Of a DNA stretch of 64,000 nt, positions 45,429-54,067 are shown piece after piece (positions within the stretch are counted from its first letter, which is position 1; the number at the start of each line of letters is the position of its first letter). The notes below the pieces were generated by a model that was given only the letters and a program-made list of their open reading frames with translations, ran no database searches and had not been told where the DNA came from. The position numbers and the translations under genes are program-made. The stretch covers positions 184,995 to 248,994 of the forward strand of contig CAVOYQ010000007.1 in NCBI GenBank assembly GCA_963700705.1, in the 5' to 3' direction. The stretch comes from JAHEFT01 sp963700705 (GTDB taxonomy: Bacteria > Pseudomonadota > Gammaproteobacteria > Xanthomonadales > SZUA-36).

Positions 45429-46820
45429 TCAAATAACGCGCGAAAATTTGGGTTGGGATTCAGGCGCCTGGAGATACTCGTCGAAAATCATCGCGACGGC
45501 CCTCAGCAACAACCTTCCTTCGGGTGTCGCCCTGAATTCGTCATCGCCCACTACGATAAGTCCATCTTCTTCCAGTTTTTGCAGACTCCCCAGTTCGAGC
45601 GCGAAATGGTCGTGGAAATCGATCGCGTAGTTCGATTCAAACTCGGCGAACTGAACCTCTCCATGACACATGATGGATTCGATAATGCTGCGGCGAAGCC
45701 GGTCTTCAGTGGTCAATTTGACGCCTCGCCAGATCGGAAGCTGCCCTTCGCTGACCACCGATTGCCAGGTGGGAATGTCCTTGATGTTCTGGGCATAGCA
45801 GTCACCCACTTTTCCAATGGCGCTGACGCCCAGGCCTACGAGGTCGCATTCACGGCGCGTCGAATACCCCTGGAAATTACGTTGCAGGCCGCCCTGGCGC
45901 TGGGCGATCGTCAATTCATCGTCCGGCAACGCGAAGTGATCCATGCCAATGTAGACGTATCCGGCGTCGGTCAGCCTTTCGATGGTCAGTTCCATCAGTT
46001 TGAGCTTGGTCTCCGGCGGTGGTATGTCTTTCGAGTCGATCATGCGTTGCGCGCGGAAGATGTGCGGCAGGTGGGCATAATTGTAGACCGCCAAACGGTT
46101 GGGTTTGGCGCTGACTACGGTATCAATGGTCTTACCAAAGCTCTCCGCCGTTTGCAGCGGGAGACCGTAGATCAGGTCAACTGAAACCGAGTTGAAGCCC
46201 AGCCGTCTCGACTCTTCTATCATCGCCAGCGAGGCTTCCGGGTCCTGGATGCGGTTGACCGCCTGCTGAACTTTGGGATCAATATCCTGTACGCCCAGGC
46301 TGATGCGGTTAAACCCCATGCCCGCCAGCTGGGCGAGTCTTTCATAGGCCATGGTCCGGGGATCCACCTCGATGGAAAATTCCCGGCTGTCGTCATCGCT
46401 CAGTGAATAATGCTCCCCGAGGCAGGCAACCAGGCGGGCCAGCTGCTGGTCATCATGGAAAGTGGGGGTGCCTCCGCCAAAGTGCAGCTGAACCACTTCG
46501 CGGTCGTGGTCAAACAGTGTTCCCTGTAACTCGATTTCCCGCTCCAGCAGCTCCAGGTACTGGTCACCCTGGCCCTGGTGCCGGGTTACTTTCTTCATGC
46601 ACCCGCAGTAATAGCAAAGCGACTTGCAAAAGGGCAGGTGCACATAAAGGGAAAGCGGTTTGGGGATCAGTTCGCTGTTGCTGGTTGCGGTGAACCGCCG
46701 GTATGCCTCCGCATCGAAACCTTCCATGAACTGAACAGCGGTAGGATAGGACGTATAGCGTGGTCCGGCTATGTCGTACCGCTTGATCAATTCTGTGTTG
46801 AATTTGACTCGCTGTTCCAT
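45429..46820 (-). CDS. hemN: Oxygen-independent coproporphyrinogen III oxidase
   Basis: 463 residues, radical SAM. Cluster motif LPFCKSLCYYCGC (CxxxCxxC plus the extra Cys of HemN), then LHFGGGTPTF, NRISLGVQD, SVDLIYGLPLQT, YIGMDHFALPDDEL and RNFQGYSTR. Makes protoporphyrinogen without oxygen. An FNR box is exactly placed upstream, and anr is the next gene downstream. Confidence 0.97.
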   Translation of the reverse strand: MEQRVKFNTELIKRYDIAGPRYTSYPTAVQFMEGFDAEAYRRFTATSNSELIPKPLSLYVHLPFCKSLCYYCGCMKKVTRHQGQGDQYLELLEREIELQGTLFDHDREVVQLHFGGGTPTFHDDQQLARLVACLGEHYSLSDDDSREFSIEVDPRTMAYERLAQLAGMGFNRISLGVQDIDPKVQQAVNRIQDPEASLAMIEESRRLGFNSVSVDLIYGLPLQTAESFGKTIDTVVSAKPNRLAVYNYAHLPHIFRAQRMIDSKDIPPPETKLKLMELTIERLTDAGYVYIGMDHFALPDDELTIAQRQGGLQRNFQGYSTRRECDLVGLGVSAIGKVGDCYAQNIKDIPTWQSVVSEGQLPIWRGVKLTTEDRLRRSIIESIMCHGEVQFAEFESNYAIDFHDHFALELGSLQKLEEDGLIVVGDDEFRATPEGRLLLRAVAMIFDEYLQAPESQPKFSRVI

Positions 46821-46853
46821 GGAAACTCTCTGATTCCTTCGTGTTATTGATCA

Positions 46854-46895
46854 AGCGTAAACCATGCCATTCCGTACAAAGTTGACCGGAGTCAA
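46854..46895 (-). promoter_or_regulatory. FNR/Anr class II promoter of hemN
   Basis: FNR box TTGACCGGAGTCAA at 46882-46895 and a -10-like TACGCT at 46859-46854 on the minus strand. With a start near 46847, the box centre is at -41.5, the classic FNR activating position. Confidence 0.75.
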
Positions 46896-46976
46896 AAGCT
46901 TAGCCTTTGAACAGCACGCCTGCAAAAATAAATTCAAAATCCGGCAACAATTTTGCGGGATTTGGAAAAGTAAAAC

Positions 46977-47018
46977 ATGACTCAGGTCAATTACCGGCCA
47001 GTACACCCACCGTACACT
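46977..47018 (+). promoter_or_regulatory. FNR/Anr class II promoter reading rightward (drives sRNA candidate)
   Basis: FNR box ATGACTCAGGTCAA at 46977-46990 and -10 element TACACT at 47013-47018. A start at 47025 puts the box centre at -41.5. No gene with a ribosome site follows before the terminator at 47093-47121. Confidence 0.65.
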
Positions 47019-47024
47019 TACTCC

Positions 47025-47121
47025 CGTCGACAAGCCGGAAGATTGGTTTTTCGAATACGATTGTGTGAAGACTCTCCAAGTCTCAAGAATTTAGGCCAGA
47101 CTCCTGTCTGGCCTTTTTTTT
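47025..47121 (+). ncRNA. Candidate Anr/FNR-activated small RNA (~97 nt)
   Basis: Runs from the predicted start at 47025 to a strong rho-independent terminator (GGCCAGAC-tcct-GTCTGGCC plus eight T, 47093-47121). The interior is AU-richer than the neighbours (GATTGGTTTTTCGAATACGA) and lacks a ribosome site. Size, promoter and terminator match an anaerobically induced regulatory RNA such as FnrS of E. coli or PhrS of Pseudomonas, but I see no obvious sequence match to either. The terminator has no other gene to serve. Confidence 0.6.
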
Positions 47122-47149
47122 GGCTCTACAGGATTCTTGCCGAAGTTGA

Positions 47150-47506
47150 TCAGCCCCCGGTGTAAATGCATCCGGCGTTGCAGGTTTCCTGCACGACGAC
47201 CCTGGAGAGACCGGGCAGTTCCGGGACCAGGCGATCCCAGATCCATCGCGCCAGGTTTTCGCTGGTAGGGTTTTCCAGCCCCTCTATTTCGTTCAGGTAA
47301 TGGTGGTCAAGCTGGTCAAACAACGGTTGGAACGCCCGGCGCAAATCCGCGAAATCCATAACCCAGCCGGATTCCGGGCCGACCGGGCCGGAAACATGCA
47401 CCTCGATTCGGAACGAATGCCCGTGCACGCGGGCGCACTTGTGTCCTTCGGGGACATTGGGCAAGCGGTGGGCTGCTTCAATTTGAAACACGCGAAAAAC
47501 ATCCAT
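47150..47506 (-). CDS. queD: 6-carboxytetrahydropterin synthase (QueD)
   Basis: 118 residues from ATG 47506. Zn ligands in EAAHRLP and RVHGHSF, catalytic Cys in GHKCARVHGH, and WVMDFADLRR and NPTSENLARWIW typical of the family. Makes the precursor of queuosine from dihydroneopterin triphosphate. An upstream in-frame start exists but adds non-homologous residues. Confidence 0.93.
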   Translation of the reverse strand: MDVFRVFQIEAAHRLPNVPEGHKCARVHGHSFRIEVHVSGPVGPESGWVMDFADLRRAFQPLFDQLDHHYLNEIEGLENPTSENLARWIWDRLVPELPGLSRVVVQETCNAGCIYTGG

Positions 47507-47569
47507 GGGCGGATTGTGCCGCCCACGAAGCATGTGCGCAACCAAACCGGCCTGACGCCCGATGGCTTC

Positions 47570-48196
47570 TCAGCCGGTCTTGAAACCCGTGCGTGAGTGG
47601 GAACCGTCACAAAACGGTTTGCTCGCCGATTGACCACAGCGGCACAGCGATCCGCGCATTTTCACGCATTCCTGGCCGAACTGGTTGTGCAGCCTGAGCC
47701 GGCCCCGGAAAGTTATCGGGCCATCCTTGATACAGGATAATGTGATTTTGCTCGGCCGCTGAGAAGCCGCGATTTCCGATGCTTCGGAAATCTTGCCGGG
47801 ATTCAGAAATTCTTTTTCAAGGTGTGCGCTATTGCATACGGGCTTGGTTCCAGAGTTGCCGCAGCGGCACAGTGTCACGTGATTGGCATAGTGGACAGTC
47901 CCGTCTTCATTTACCAGGGTGATATTCCCGGTCACTTGCAGGGGACCCGCATTGGTCACCAGCGCCTCGTTCGGAACTTCGAGCAATCTGGGTGCGCTTT
48001 GGTTCTTCTGGCGTTCGGTAAACCAGCGATCCAGGGCTTTCGCGGTCGTAGACTGGGGGCGCGTTTGACTTGCCGGAGTTTCGATCGAGTCGGGCATATA
48101 GGCAACGAAAGCGTCGCCGGATTTCTGGTGGGCAGGTTTTGGATCCGGTTCGATCCGTGCTGCGGCGGATGCCGCCAATTTGGTAGTGTCATCCAT
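47570..48196 (-). CDS. Double CDGSH iron-sulfur domain protein
   Basis: 208 residues. Two CDGSH-type cluster motifs occur: a variant CRCGNSGTKPVCNSAH (about 109-124) and a canonical CRCGQSASKPFCDGSH (about 186-201). Each would bind a [2Fe-2S] cluster through three Cys and one His. A ~65-residue Pro/Ser/Thr-rich N-terminus precedes them. Role probably redox or Fe-S transfer; unknown in detail. Confidence 0.85.
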   Translation of the reverse strand: MDDTTKLAASAAARIEPDPKPAHQKSGDAFVAYMPDSIETPASQTRPQSTTAKALDRWFTERQKNQSAPRLLEVPNEALVTNAGPLQVTGNITLVNEDGTVHYANHVTLCRCGNSGTKPVCNSAHLEKEFLNPGKISEASEIAASQRPSKITLSCIKDGPITFRGRLRLHNQFGQECVKMRGSLCRCGQSASKPFCDGSHSRTGFKTG

Positions 48197-48268
48197 GACG
48201 ATGTTCTCCAGGAAATCCTTTTCCTGACTATACTGTAGCAGCAGTTTATATCAAGAGCGAGAAATTTT

Positions 48269-49880
48269 GTGCAAAAAATAATCAACTCGGTGGTTTTACT
48301 GGTTTTGATGGTGGTTTCTGCGCCGGTTTTCTGTGCTCCCGAAGCGGCGCCGGACCGGGACCGGGGAGAGGGGCCTTTCGATCGGCTGATATTGAGAGGG
48401 GTCATCGTGATCAACGGGGAAGGCGCCCCTCCCATCGGCCCGATGGATGTGGTCATTGAAGGCAATCGCATCGTTTCGATCGACAATGTCGGCTCTCCCG
48501 GCGTGCCGATTGAAGAGAGCGGGCGGCCTCCCGCGCGGGAGGGCGACCGCGTCATGGAACTGGAAGGCTATTACGTGATGCCGGGGTTTATCGACATGCA
48601 CGCTCACTTCGGTGGCGATGACCAGGGCGTGCCTGCCGAATACGTGGCCAAGTTGTGGCTGGCGCACGGAGTTACCACCATTCGTGAGCCAGGCAGTTTC
48701 AATGGCCTGGCCTGGGTACGTGATCACCAGCTCCGCAGTGAAAACAACACCATCACAGCGCCCCGGATTGTTCCTTATGTCGGCTTTGGGCAGGGAGCGG
48801 ACGGACCTTTCCTTGAACCGCAAGAAGCGCGCGCATGGGTGCGAAAAATTTCTCGCGACGGCGCCAGCGGCATCAAGTTCTTCGGGGCGCCGCCGGACAT
48901 CATGGAGGCAGCGCTGGATGAGGCAAAGAAGCAGGGACTCGGTTCGGCCATGCACCATGCGCAGCTGGATGTGGTGCAGTGGAACGTGCTGGATTCAGCG
49001 CGGGCCGGTTTGACCAGCATGGAGCACTGGTACGGATTGCCCGAAGCCATGTTCGAAGACCAGGTCATCCAGGATTACCCTGCGGATTACAACTACAGCA
49101 ACGAACAGGACCGGTTTGGCCAGGCTGGCCGGCTTTGGGCGCAAACAGCGCCCCCTGGGTCGGAGAAATGGAATGCGGTGCGGGATGAATTGATTGATCT
49201 GGATTTCACGCTGGACCCGACACTGACGATTTACGAGGCCAGCCGTGACCTGATGCGTGAAATGAATGCCGACTGGCAGCAGGATTACGCGCATCCGAAC
49301 CTGTGGGCCTATTTTCAACCGTCCCGCAAGGCTCACGGTTCCTACTGGTTCGACTGGACAACCGGGGATGAAATTGCCTGGAAAGAGAATTACCGCCTGT
49401 GGATGCTGTTCCTCGACGATTACAAGAATCATGGTGGAAGGGTGACCCTGGGGTCGGATTCGGGTTTTATCTGGAAGCTTTACGGCTTCGGCTACATCCG
49501 GGAAATGGAACTGCTGCAGGAGGCCGGATTCAGCCCTCTGGAAGTCATGCGATCCGCCACCTTCCTGGGCGCCGAGGTGCTTGGAATGGACGAGCGGATC
49601 GGGTCGATCCGTCCCGGGAAAACTCGCGGACCTGGTGGTGACGGAATATAACCCGCTGGAGAATTTCAAAGTTCTTTACGGTACCGGGCATTTCCGCCTG
49701 AACGACAATAACGAACCGGTCCGGGTGGGCGGAGTCCGCTACACGATCAAGGACGGGATTGTCTACGATGCGCGGGAATTGTTGCAGGATGTGAGGGAAA
49801 TCGTGATCGCGGCCAGGACAGCATCGGACACCGGTCCGGGGCCGGACCGGCTGCCTTATATTCCGAGTGACGCCATTTGA
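48269..49880 (+). CDS. Secreted amidohydrolase (metal-dependent), one frame break at ~49620
   Basis: About 536 residues from GTG 48269, with a signal peptide (VVLLVLMVVSAPVFC, ending in a Cys that could be lipidated). Amidohydrolase features: YYVMPGFIDMHAHFGGDD, a HAQ-type region MHHAQLDVVQW, and GSDSGFIWKLYG. The first frame ends after GSIRPGK; removal of one A from the run at 49619-49622 continues it as LADLVVTEYNPLENF to the stop at 49880. Probably a periplasmic peptidase or amidase; substrate unknown. Confidence 0.82.
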
Positions 49881-49908
49881 ATTGGGGCGGAGCGTGATTC
49901 AATAGAAC

Positions 49909-50012
49909 GTAGGAGCGATGCCATTCGCGAACGCACGACGGCACTACTCGAGCGCTTCTTCGCCTGCGGCGAAACCGCACTCGCTTCGTTGCCTGTGCTA
50001 ATTCGCTCCTAC
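49909..50012. repeat. REP pair flanking a GC-rich hairpin
   Basis: GTAGGAGCGATGCCATTCGC at the left and its inverted relative (ATTCGCTCCTAC) at the right, with CTTCGCCTGCGGCGAAACC between them. The same composite recurs at 57516-57609. It separates convergent genes and gives the peroxiredoxin gene its TAG stop. Confidence 0.8.
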
Positions 50013-50539
50013 TCGCCCATCAGGCCTTCAAGATCGGTCAGAACCTGCTGCGTATGCGTGTCGGGATCGACATCCTCGTAGTGCTTGACAATCACACCCT
50101 CGGGATTGACCAGGAAGGACTGGCGGCTGGCAATCTGCACCAGTTTCCAGTCCCGCAATACGCCATACGCCTTGGCGGTTTCCCCATCCTCATCGGCCAG
50201 GATGGTGAAAGGCAGCTTGTATTTTTCTGAGAATTCCTGGTGTGACCCGACGTCGTCGACGCTGATGCCGACCACTGAAGCGCCGATCGCCTTGAACGCG
50301 TAGATGTTGTCACGGAAATTGCAGGCTTCTGTCGTGCAGCCCGGCGTGTCGTCTTTAGGGTAGAAATAGATCGCCAGCCAGGAGCCGTGGTAGTCCTGCA
50401 GGTCGTGCCAGTCGCCGTTCTGATCCTGCAAATGGAATCCGGGCGCAGGACTGCCCTCTGCGGGTGGCCCGTCAGCCTGCAGGCTCGAGCCGGCAACTGT
50501 CACCGCTAGCAAAACCAGGAAAATCAAAAGGTTTTTCAT
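50009..50539 (-). CDS. Periplasmic Bcp/PrxQ-type peroxiredoxin
   Basis: 176 residues from ATG 50539. Signal peptide about 1-22 (LLIFLVLLAVTVAGSSLQA). AhpC/TSA fold with GSWLAIYFYPKDDTPGCTTEACNF, containing the peroxidatic Cys (PGCT) and the resolving Cys five residues on, as in atypical 2-Cys PrxQ. Reduces peroxides outside the cytoplasm. First protein gene right of the REP pair. Confidence 0.88.
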   Translation of the reverse strand: MKNLLIFLVLLAVTVAGSSLQADGPPAEGSPAPGFHLQDQNGDWHDLQDYHGSWLAIYFYPKDDTPGCTTEACNFRDNIYAFKAIGASVVGISVDDVGSHQEFSEKYKLPFTILADEDGETAKAYGVLRDWKLVQIASRQSFLVNPEGVIVKHYEDVDPDTHTQQVLTDLEGLMGE

Positions 50540-50561
50540 AACAGCCTCCAGGGGCAATATT

Positions 50562-51740
50562 TCATGAACTGCTGAAAATCAGTTTAGGACGGTTGTAGAG
50601 GTTTGCCGCCATCGCCGCCAGCACCAGGCCGATCACCAGTGTGCTGAATACCGACAAGCCGTACCAGGCCAGTGTAACCGACTCGCCGCGGATGATCTCA
50701 CCGATCAGCAGATTTTGCGAAAACAACGGGATGTTCATCATCCAGGTTTCCGCCTTGATCGGATTGGCCATGAAAATCAGGCTGGGGATCATCGGAATCA
50801 GAATCACCAGTCCCATGTAACTCTGGGCTTCACGGTAACTCTTGGCGAATGAAGCCAACAACGTCAAAAGCGCCGCAGCCAGGATCGCGACCGGTGAAAT
50901 GATCAGCAGGATCTTCAGCAGGGTTGCCAGCCCCAGGGTCAGGTCCATGCCAAACGCGCCCACGGGCATATACGGCAGAACAATCCGGAATGAGACCAGG
51001 GTCAGCGCCAGCGATGCCATCGCAAAAACCATCGTCGTGATCATTTTGCCGGTCATGATTTGCCACCGGGGCACAGGGTTGATCAGCAGCGGTTCCAGGG
51101 ACTTGCGTTCTTTCTCACCGGCCGTTGTGTCCATGGCCAGGTGGGTGGCGCCGGTAAAGGCTGTAATCATCAACACGTAGGGCAGAAAAATGACCGCCAG
51201 GATGGCGCGACTCTTGGCCGTGGACAAATCCACGTCCTTGATCATGATTGGCGAGGCCAGTTGCGGCGCCACTCCACGCAATTGCAGCCTGAGTGATCCA
51301 ATCTGCTGTCCGTAGCCGTACAGCAGGCCCTTGACCCGGCGTATCGGTGCATTCGATTCCTGGCGGGAAGGGTCGGAAATCACTTCGACCGGCGCCGGCA
51401 GGCCCTCCGCCCACTTCTCCGGAAACTCGGGCAGAATCCGCAGCACCACGGGAACTTCCTGGCTGCGGACCATTTCTTCCGGGTTTTCCGGTTCGGGCTG
51501 GATCACGGCACCCTGCTGTTCAAGAAAGCGGATCAGGCTGGGAGCGTACTGGACACCAATGACCGGCAATTCAAGCGTTTTCTCCGCCCTTTCTTTTTCA
51601 GCGCTTTCCAGGAACCACATCATGCCGACAAAGAGCAGCGGAAACAGCAAGGGGCCGAGTAACAATGAATTGAACAGCGCCCGGCGGTCGCGGATGTTTT
51701 CCCGGACCTCCTTTTTGAAAACCGTGGTGAGTCCTTTCAT
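50562..51740 (-). CDS. ABC-2 type export permease (NatB-like)
   Basis: 392 residues from ATG 51740. One N-terminal helix (LFNSLLLGPLLFPLLFVGMMWF), a large extracytoplasmic domain, then about five helices, with TAGEKERKSLEPLLINPVPRWQ, a motif of NatB/CcmB-like ABC-2 permeases. NatAB exports Na+ in Bacillus; the substrate here is open. The start overlaps the natA-like gene (ATGA). Confidence 0.85.
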   Translation of the reverse strand: MKGLTTVFKKEVRENIRDRRALFNSLLLGPLLFPLLFVGMMWFLESAEKERAEKTLELPVIGVQYAPSLIRFLEQQGAVIQPEPENPEEMVRSQEVPVVLRILPEFPEKWAEGLPAPVEVISDPSRQESNAPIRRVKGLLYGYGQQIGSLRLQLRGVAPQLASPIMIKDVDLSTAKSRAILAVIFLPYVLMITAFTGATHLAMDTTAGEKERKSLEPLLINPVPRWQIMTGKMITTMVFAMASLALTLVSFRIVLPYMPVGAFGMDLTLGLATLLKILLIISPVAILAAALLTLLASFAKSYREAQSYMGLVILIPMIPSLIFMANPIKAETWMMNIPLFSQNLLIGEIIRGESVTLAWYGLSVFSTLVIGLVLAAMAANLYNRPKLIFSSS

Positions 51741-52471
51741 GCCAGCAATCCTTCTTCTGAACCGATCAATTTGACAAACGCGTCTTCCAGCGAATCGCAA
51801 CCCGCCCGTTCCAGCAGTTCTGCCGCCGTGCCGTCCGCGGCGACTTCGCCCTTGGCGATGATCACGATCCGGTCACACAGCGCGGCAACTTCCTGCATGA
51901 TGTGGGTTGAAAGCACAACGGAGTGGCCTTCATCCCGCAGGCTGCGGATATAGTGCCGCAGGGCTCTCGTGCTCATCACGTCCAGGCCGTTGCTGGGTTC
52001 GTCCATCAGCACGGTTTGTGGTTCGTGTACCATGGCGCGCGCTATTGCCACTTTTACCCGCTGCCCCTGGGAAAACCCCTCGGTCCTGCGGTCGATGAAT
52101 TCGCCCATGTCGAGCGTCCGGGTCAGGTTTTCAATCCGACCCCGGATGGCGTCTTTGTCCATGCCATGAAGTTCGCCGTAGTACGATATGTTTTCGCGTG
52201 CAGTCAGCCTCGAGTAAAGCCCGCGGCTGTCCGGGACAACACCCAGCGTCCGCTTGATTTCCATCGCGTCACGGGTCGGGTCGAGACCATCGATACGGAT
52301 TTCGCCCTGATCCGGTGGCAGCAGGGAGTACAGCATGCGGAGCGTAGTCGTCTTGCCGGCCCCGTTCGGGCCCAACAAGCCGGTTATTTCTCCGTCCCTG
52401 GCTTCAAAGCTTACGCCCTTGACTGCTTTCACATCGCCGAAGGACTTGTACAGGTTCTTCACAACGATCAT
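51737..52471 (-). CDS. ABC transporter ATP-binding protein (NatA-like)
   Basis: 244 residues. Walker A GLLGPNGAGKTTTLRML, signature FSQGQRVKVAIARAMVHEP, Walker B TVLMDEPSNGLD, H-loop VVLSTHIMQEV. Partner of the permease at 50562-51740. Its start overlaps the stop of the upstream hydrolase gene (ATGA), so three genes share one transcript. Confidence 0.92.
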   Translation of the reverse strand: MIVVKNLYKSFGDVKAVKGVSFEARDGEITGLLGPNGAGKTTTLRMLYSLLPPDQGEIRIDGLDPTRDAMEIKRTLGVVPDSRGLYSRLTARENISYYGELHGMDKDAIRGRIENLTRTLDMGEFIDRRTEGFSQGQRVKVAIARAMVHEPQTVLMDEPSNGLDVMSTRALRHYIRSLRDEGHSVVLSTHIMQEVAALCDRIVIIAKGEVAADGTAAELLERAGCDSLEDAFVKLIGSEEGLLA

Positions 52472-53956
52472 GGCGTCGGCCCCGTCAGCGAGATGAAATA
52501 AGGCGTCGCCTGCATGTTGACCATGCAGTCTGTTTCCAGGGCATCGGAGTTTCCCTCGATGATGAACTGGGAAACGATCTTGCCCATGCAGCCCCGCGTC
52601 ACCGCGATATGGCCCTGGCCAGGGGCAACCAGGTGCCGGCTGTTCGGGAAATGCGCGGCCACCTGGTCAGCGTATTCCGGCGGCGTGACCGGATCCAGTT
52701 CGCCCGACAGGAGCAGCACGGGTACATCGGCGGTCACCGGCTCGTGGAAATTCGCGGGCACCGGGCCTTTCGGCCAGATCCCGCATTGTATACCGACGGC
52801 TTTTTCCATCATGTCACCCATCAGGGTGTTTTCCGACGATGGGTTCCGGGGAAACTGCGGGTAATCTTCCGCACACATCACGGAAAGCTCCATTCCCTGG
52901 GCAATGCTTTGCTGCAGTCCGGTGGTCGCAATAAGCATCTGGCTGGCCAGGCGGTCAAAGCGTTGCTCGACAGCGGCCTCGTGGATCAACAAGGGCAGCA
53001 TGGCCTGGGTGTCTGAAGAGTAAGCCAGGAACCGCAACGAGGTAGACAGAACCTCGCGGTTGAAGGTCAGCGAGAAAGGCAGGCCGGTGGTCGGGTGAAC
53101 AATGGTGACTTCCACCGGGTTTTCTTCCACGCTTTGAATGAGGCGAGTCAGTTTTCCCGCCGTACCGGGAAAGGCCTCGCCGCACAAGGGGTCTGCATCG
53201 CAGCCCTCCAGCACCCGATAAATGGCCTGGTCCAGCTTTTCCGCGTGCTCTGTTCCCAGCGCCAGCGTTTGCGGAACCACGCCATCCAGCACAACGGTGC
53301 GCACCCGGTCGGGAAACAGTCTCAGGTAGACCTGGGCGGCACGGGTGCCGTAAGAGCCGCCGTAGAGGTTCACTTTTTCATAGCCCAGGGCTTCGTCGTG
53401 CCGCATCGACATCACCCATGGCGATGGTGGTGGTGTAGAAACGGGGATCGCCCTCCAGGGAATCGAGGCATTCCCGGGTGGTGCCGGCAAGTTCATCCCA
53501 GTCCTGCGCCAGGGCTTTATCCAATTCCATCTCGGGGCACTTCAACGGGTTGGACTGACCGGTCCCGCGTTGATCGACCAGCAGGATGTCGCGGCTTTCA
53601 TTCACTTTTTTAAGTGCGCCGGCGATGATCGGCCAGCTCTCCGTCGCGGACTGTCCGGGGCCGCCGGCGAAAAATACCAGCGGGTCCGGTTCCGCCACTC
53701 GCCCGTTGGCGGGCACACGCGCGACCCTCACCTTGATCTGGCGCCCTTCCGGTTCGTCCGGGTTTTCCGCGGCAACCAGCCAGCCGCATTCACCGACGAC
53801 AGACAGCGGAGTCCCGGGCACAACCAGTTCACAGGTTTCCAGTTCCAGCCCCGACGCATCCTCTCCGGGCCCGGCAAATACGTTCACCACAGCCAGCGAC
53901 AGACAGCCGCCAAGCAGGGTGATAACACTCAATTGCTTGAAAAACATAAGGATCAT
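52468..53956 (-). CDS. Secreted alpha/beta hydrolase, TAP/tricorn-aminopeptidase-like (one frame break at ~53392)
   Basis: About 495 residues. Signal peptide (LSVITLLGGCLSLAVVNVFA). Seen: PLVFFAGGPGQSA, ILLVDQRGTGQSNPLKC, then after the break NLYGGSYGTRAAQVYLRLFP (nucleophile Ser in GGSYG), VPVLLLSGELDPVTPPEYAD (acid) and VAPGQGHIAV (His). These are the full catalytic triad of SlpD/TAP-type proline-preferring peptidases. The break equals one extra base near 53392 and links DVDAAR to ALGYEKV. Confidence 0.85.
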
Positions 53957-54067
53957 TTTTAGCGAGATAAGTCAGCGCAACAGGTTAGGACGAATGCCGG
54001 GTAGTGTCCATAGCTGAATGGTCATTGAATTCACCCGGCTTCTCCACCACACTTGAATCTGTTAGCA

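Noticed and set aside
46977..47165. 62-codon ORF across the gap between hemN and queD
   Set aside because: No ribosome site, its start lies inside the FNR box and it reads through the rho-independent terminator at 47093-47121.
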